Positions 5,950 through 5,983 of a DNA stretch of 5,983 bases are shown piece by piece. The position numbers and the translations under genes were made by a program. Position 1 is the first letter of the stretch. Every line of letters starts with the position of its first letter. The notes under the pieces were generated by a model. That model was not told the origin of the DNA and made no database searches. It saw only the letters and a list, made by a program, of their open reading frames with translations. The stretch is from Candidatus Kapaibacterium sp. (GTDB lineage: Bacteria > Bacteroidota > Ignavibacteria > Kapaibacteriales > UBA2268), in NCBI GenBank assembly GCA_028691175.1, contig JAQUZU010000113.1:1-5983 (forward strand). Direction: 5' to 3'.

Positions 5950-5983
5950 ATGAAAATAGAGAAAATGATATTGCCTCTGCTGC
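5950..5983 (+). CDS. Possible start of a divergent gene, cut by the window edge
   Basis: An ATG at 5950 opens a frame reading MKIEKMILPLL up to the window end without a stop. A charged start followed by hydrophobic residues is what the beginning of a signal peptide or membrane protein looks like. A weak AGG at 5937-5939 lies 10 nt upstream. Only 11 codons are visible, so this is a tentative call. If real, it is divergent from the envelope-protein gene and shares the 178-nt intergenic region 5772-5949. Confidence 0.35.
   Translation, partial: MKIEKMILPLL

Noticed and set aside
1..5983. CRISPR arrays, tRNA/rRNA genes, insertion sequences or attachment sites
   Set aside because: No regularly spaced repeats, cloverleaf sequences, transposase frames or flanking terminal repeats were seen on reading both strands.

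Overview
The window is dense bacterial coding sequence, fairly AT-rich, with two signalling operons that converge on a shared hairpin. A signal peptide followed by a predicted beta-strand-rich envelope protein indicates a Gram-negative (diderm) cell. The style of the histidine kinase (for example FFSIIAHDLRNPF and LLENLLTWARAQ) and the overall composition resemble the Bacteroidota/Chlorobiota/Ignavibacteria/Kapabacteria lineage. That placement is an impression from the protein sequences, not a database result.

Positions 1-2974, plus strand: a four-gene unit. It begins with a GAF-PP2C (SpoIIE/RsbU-type) phosphatase whose 5' end is probably cut by the window edge. Next come a STAS anti-sigma-factor antagonist (RsbV/SpoIIAA type), an RsbW/SpoIIAB-type GHKL kinase, and a CcmC/CcsA-family cytochrome c biogenesis membrane protein. 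The last three are joined by 4-nt ATGA stop/start overlaps. The first three form a complete partner-switching module: the kinase phosphorylates the STAS protein on a serine, the phosphatase removes the phosphate, and the STAS state decides whether the kinase is free to hold its client. No sigma factor lies in the window, so the output is unknown. The translational coupling of a haem-handling protein to this module is the most unusual feature of the locus.

Positions 2975-3065: a convergent intergenic gap with a perfect 11-bp GC-rich hairpin, probably a bidirectional terminator.

Positions 3066-5771, minus strand: a two-gene unit, read right to left. It holds a secreted, probably outer-membrane beta-barrel protein of unknown function (GTG start), then 21 nt later a membrane histidine kinase with an extracytoplasmic CHASE4-like sensor domain. 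No response regulator is adjacent, so the kinase looks orphan on this evidence.

Positions 5772-5949: an AT-rich intergenic region with a perfect 10-bp inverted repeat. On the plus strand a T-run follows it, and on the minus strand a TATAAT box overlaps one arm. A possible divergent gene starts at 5950 and runs off the window. I saw no tRNA, rRNA, CRISPR array or mobile element.
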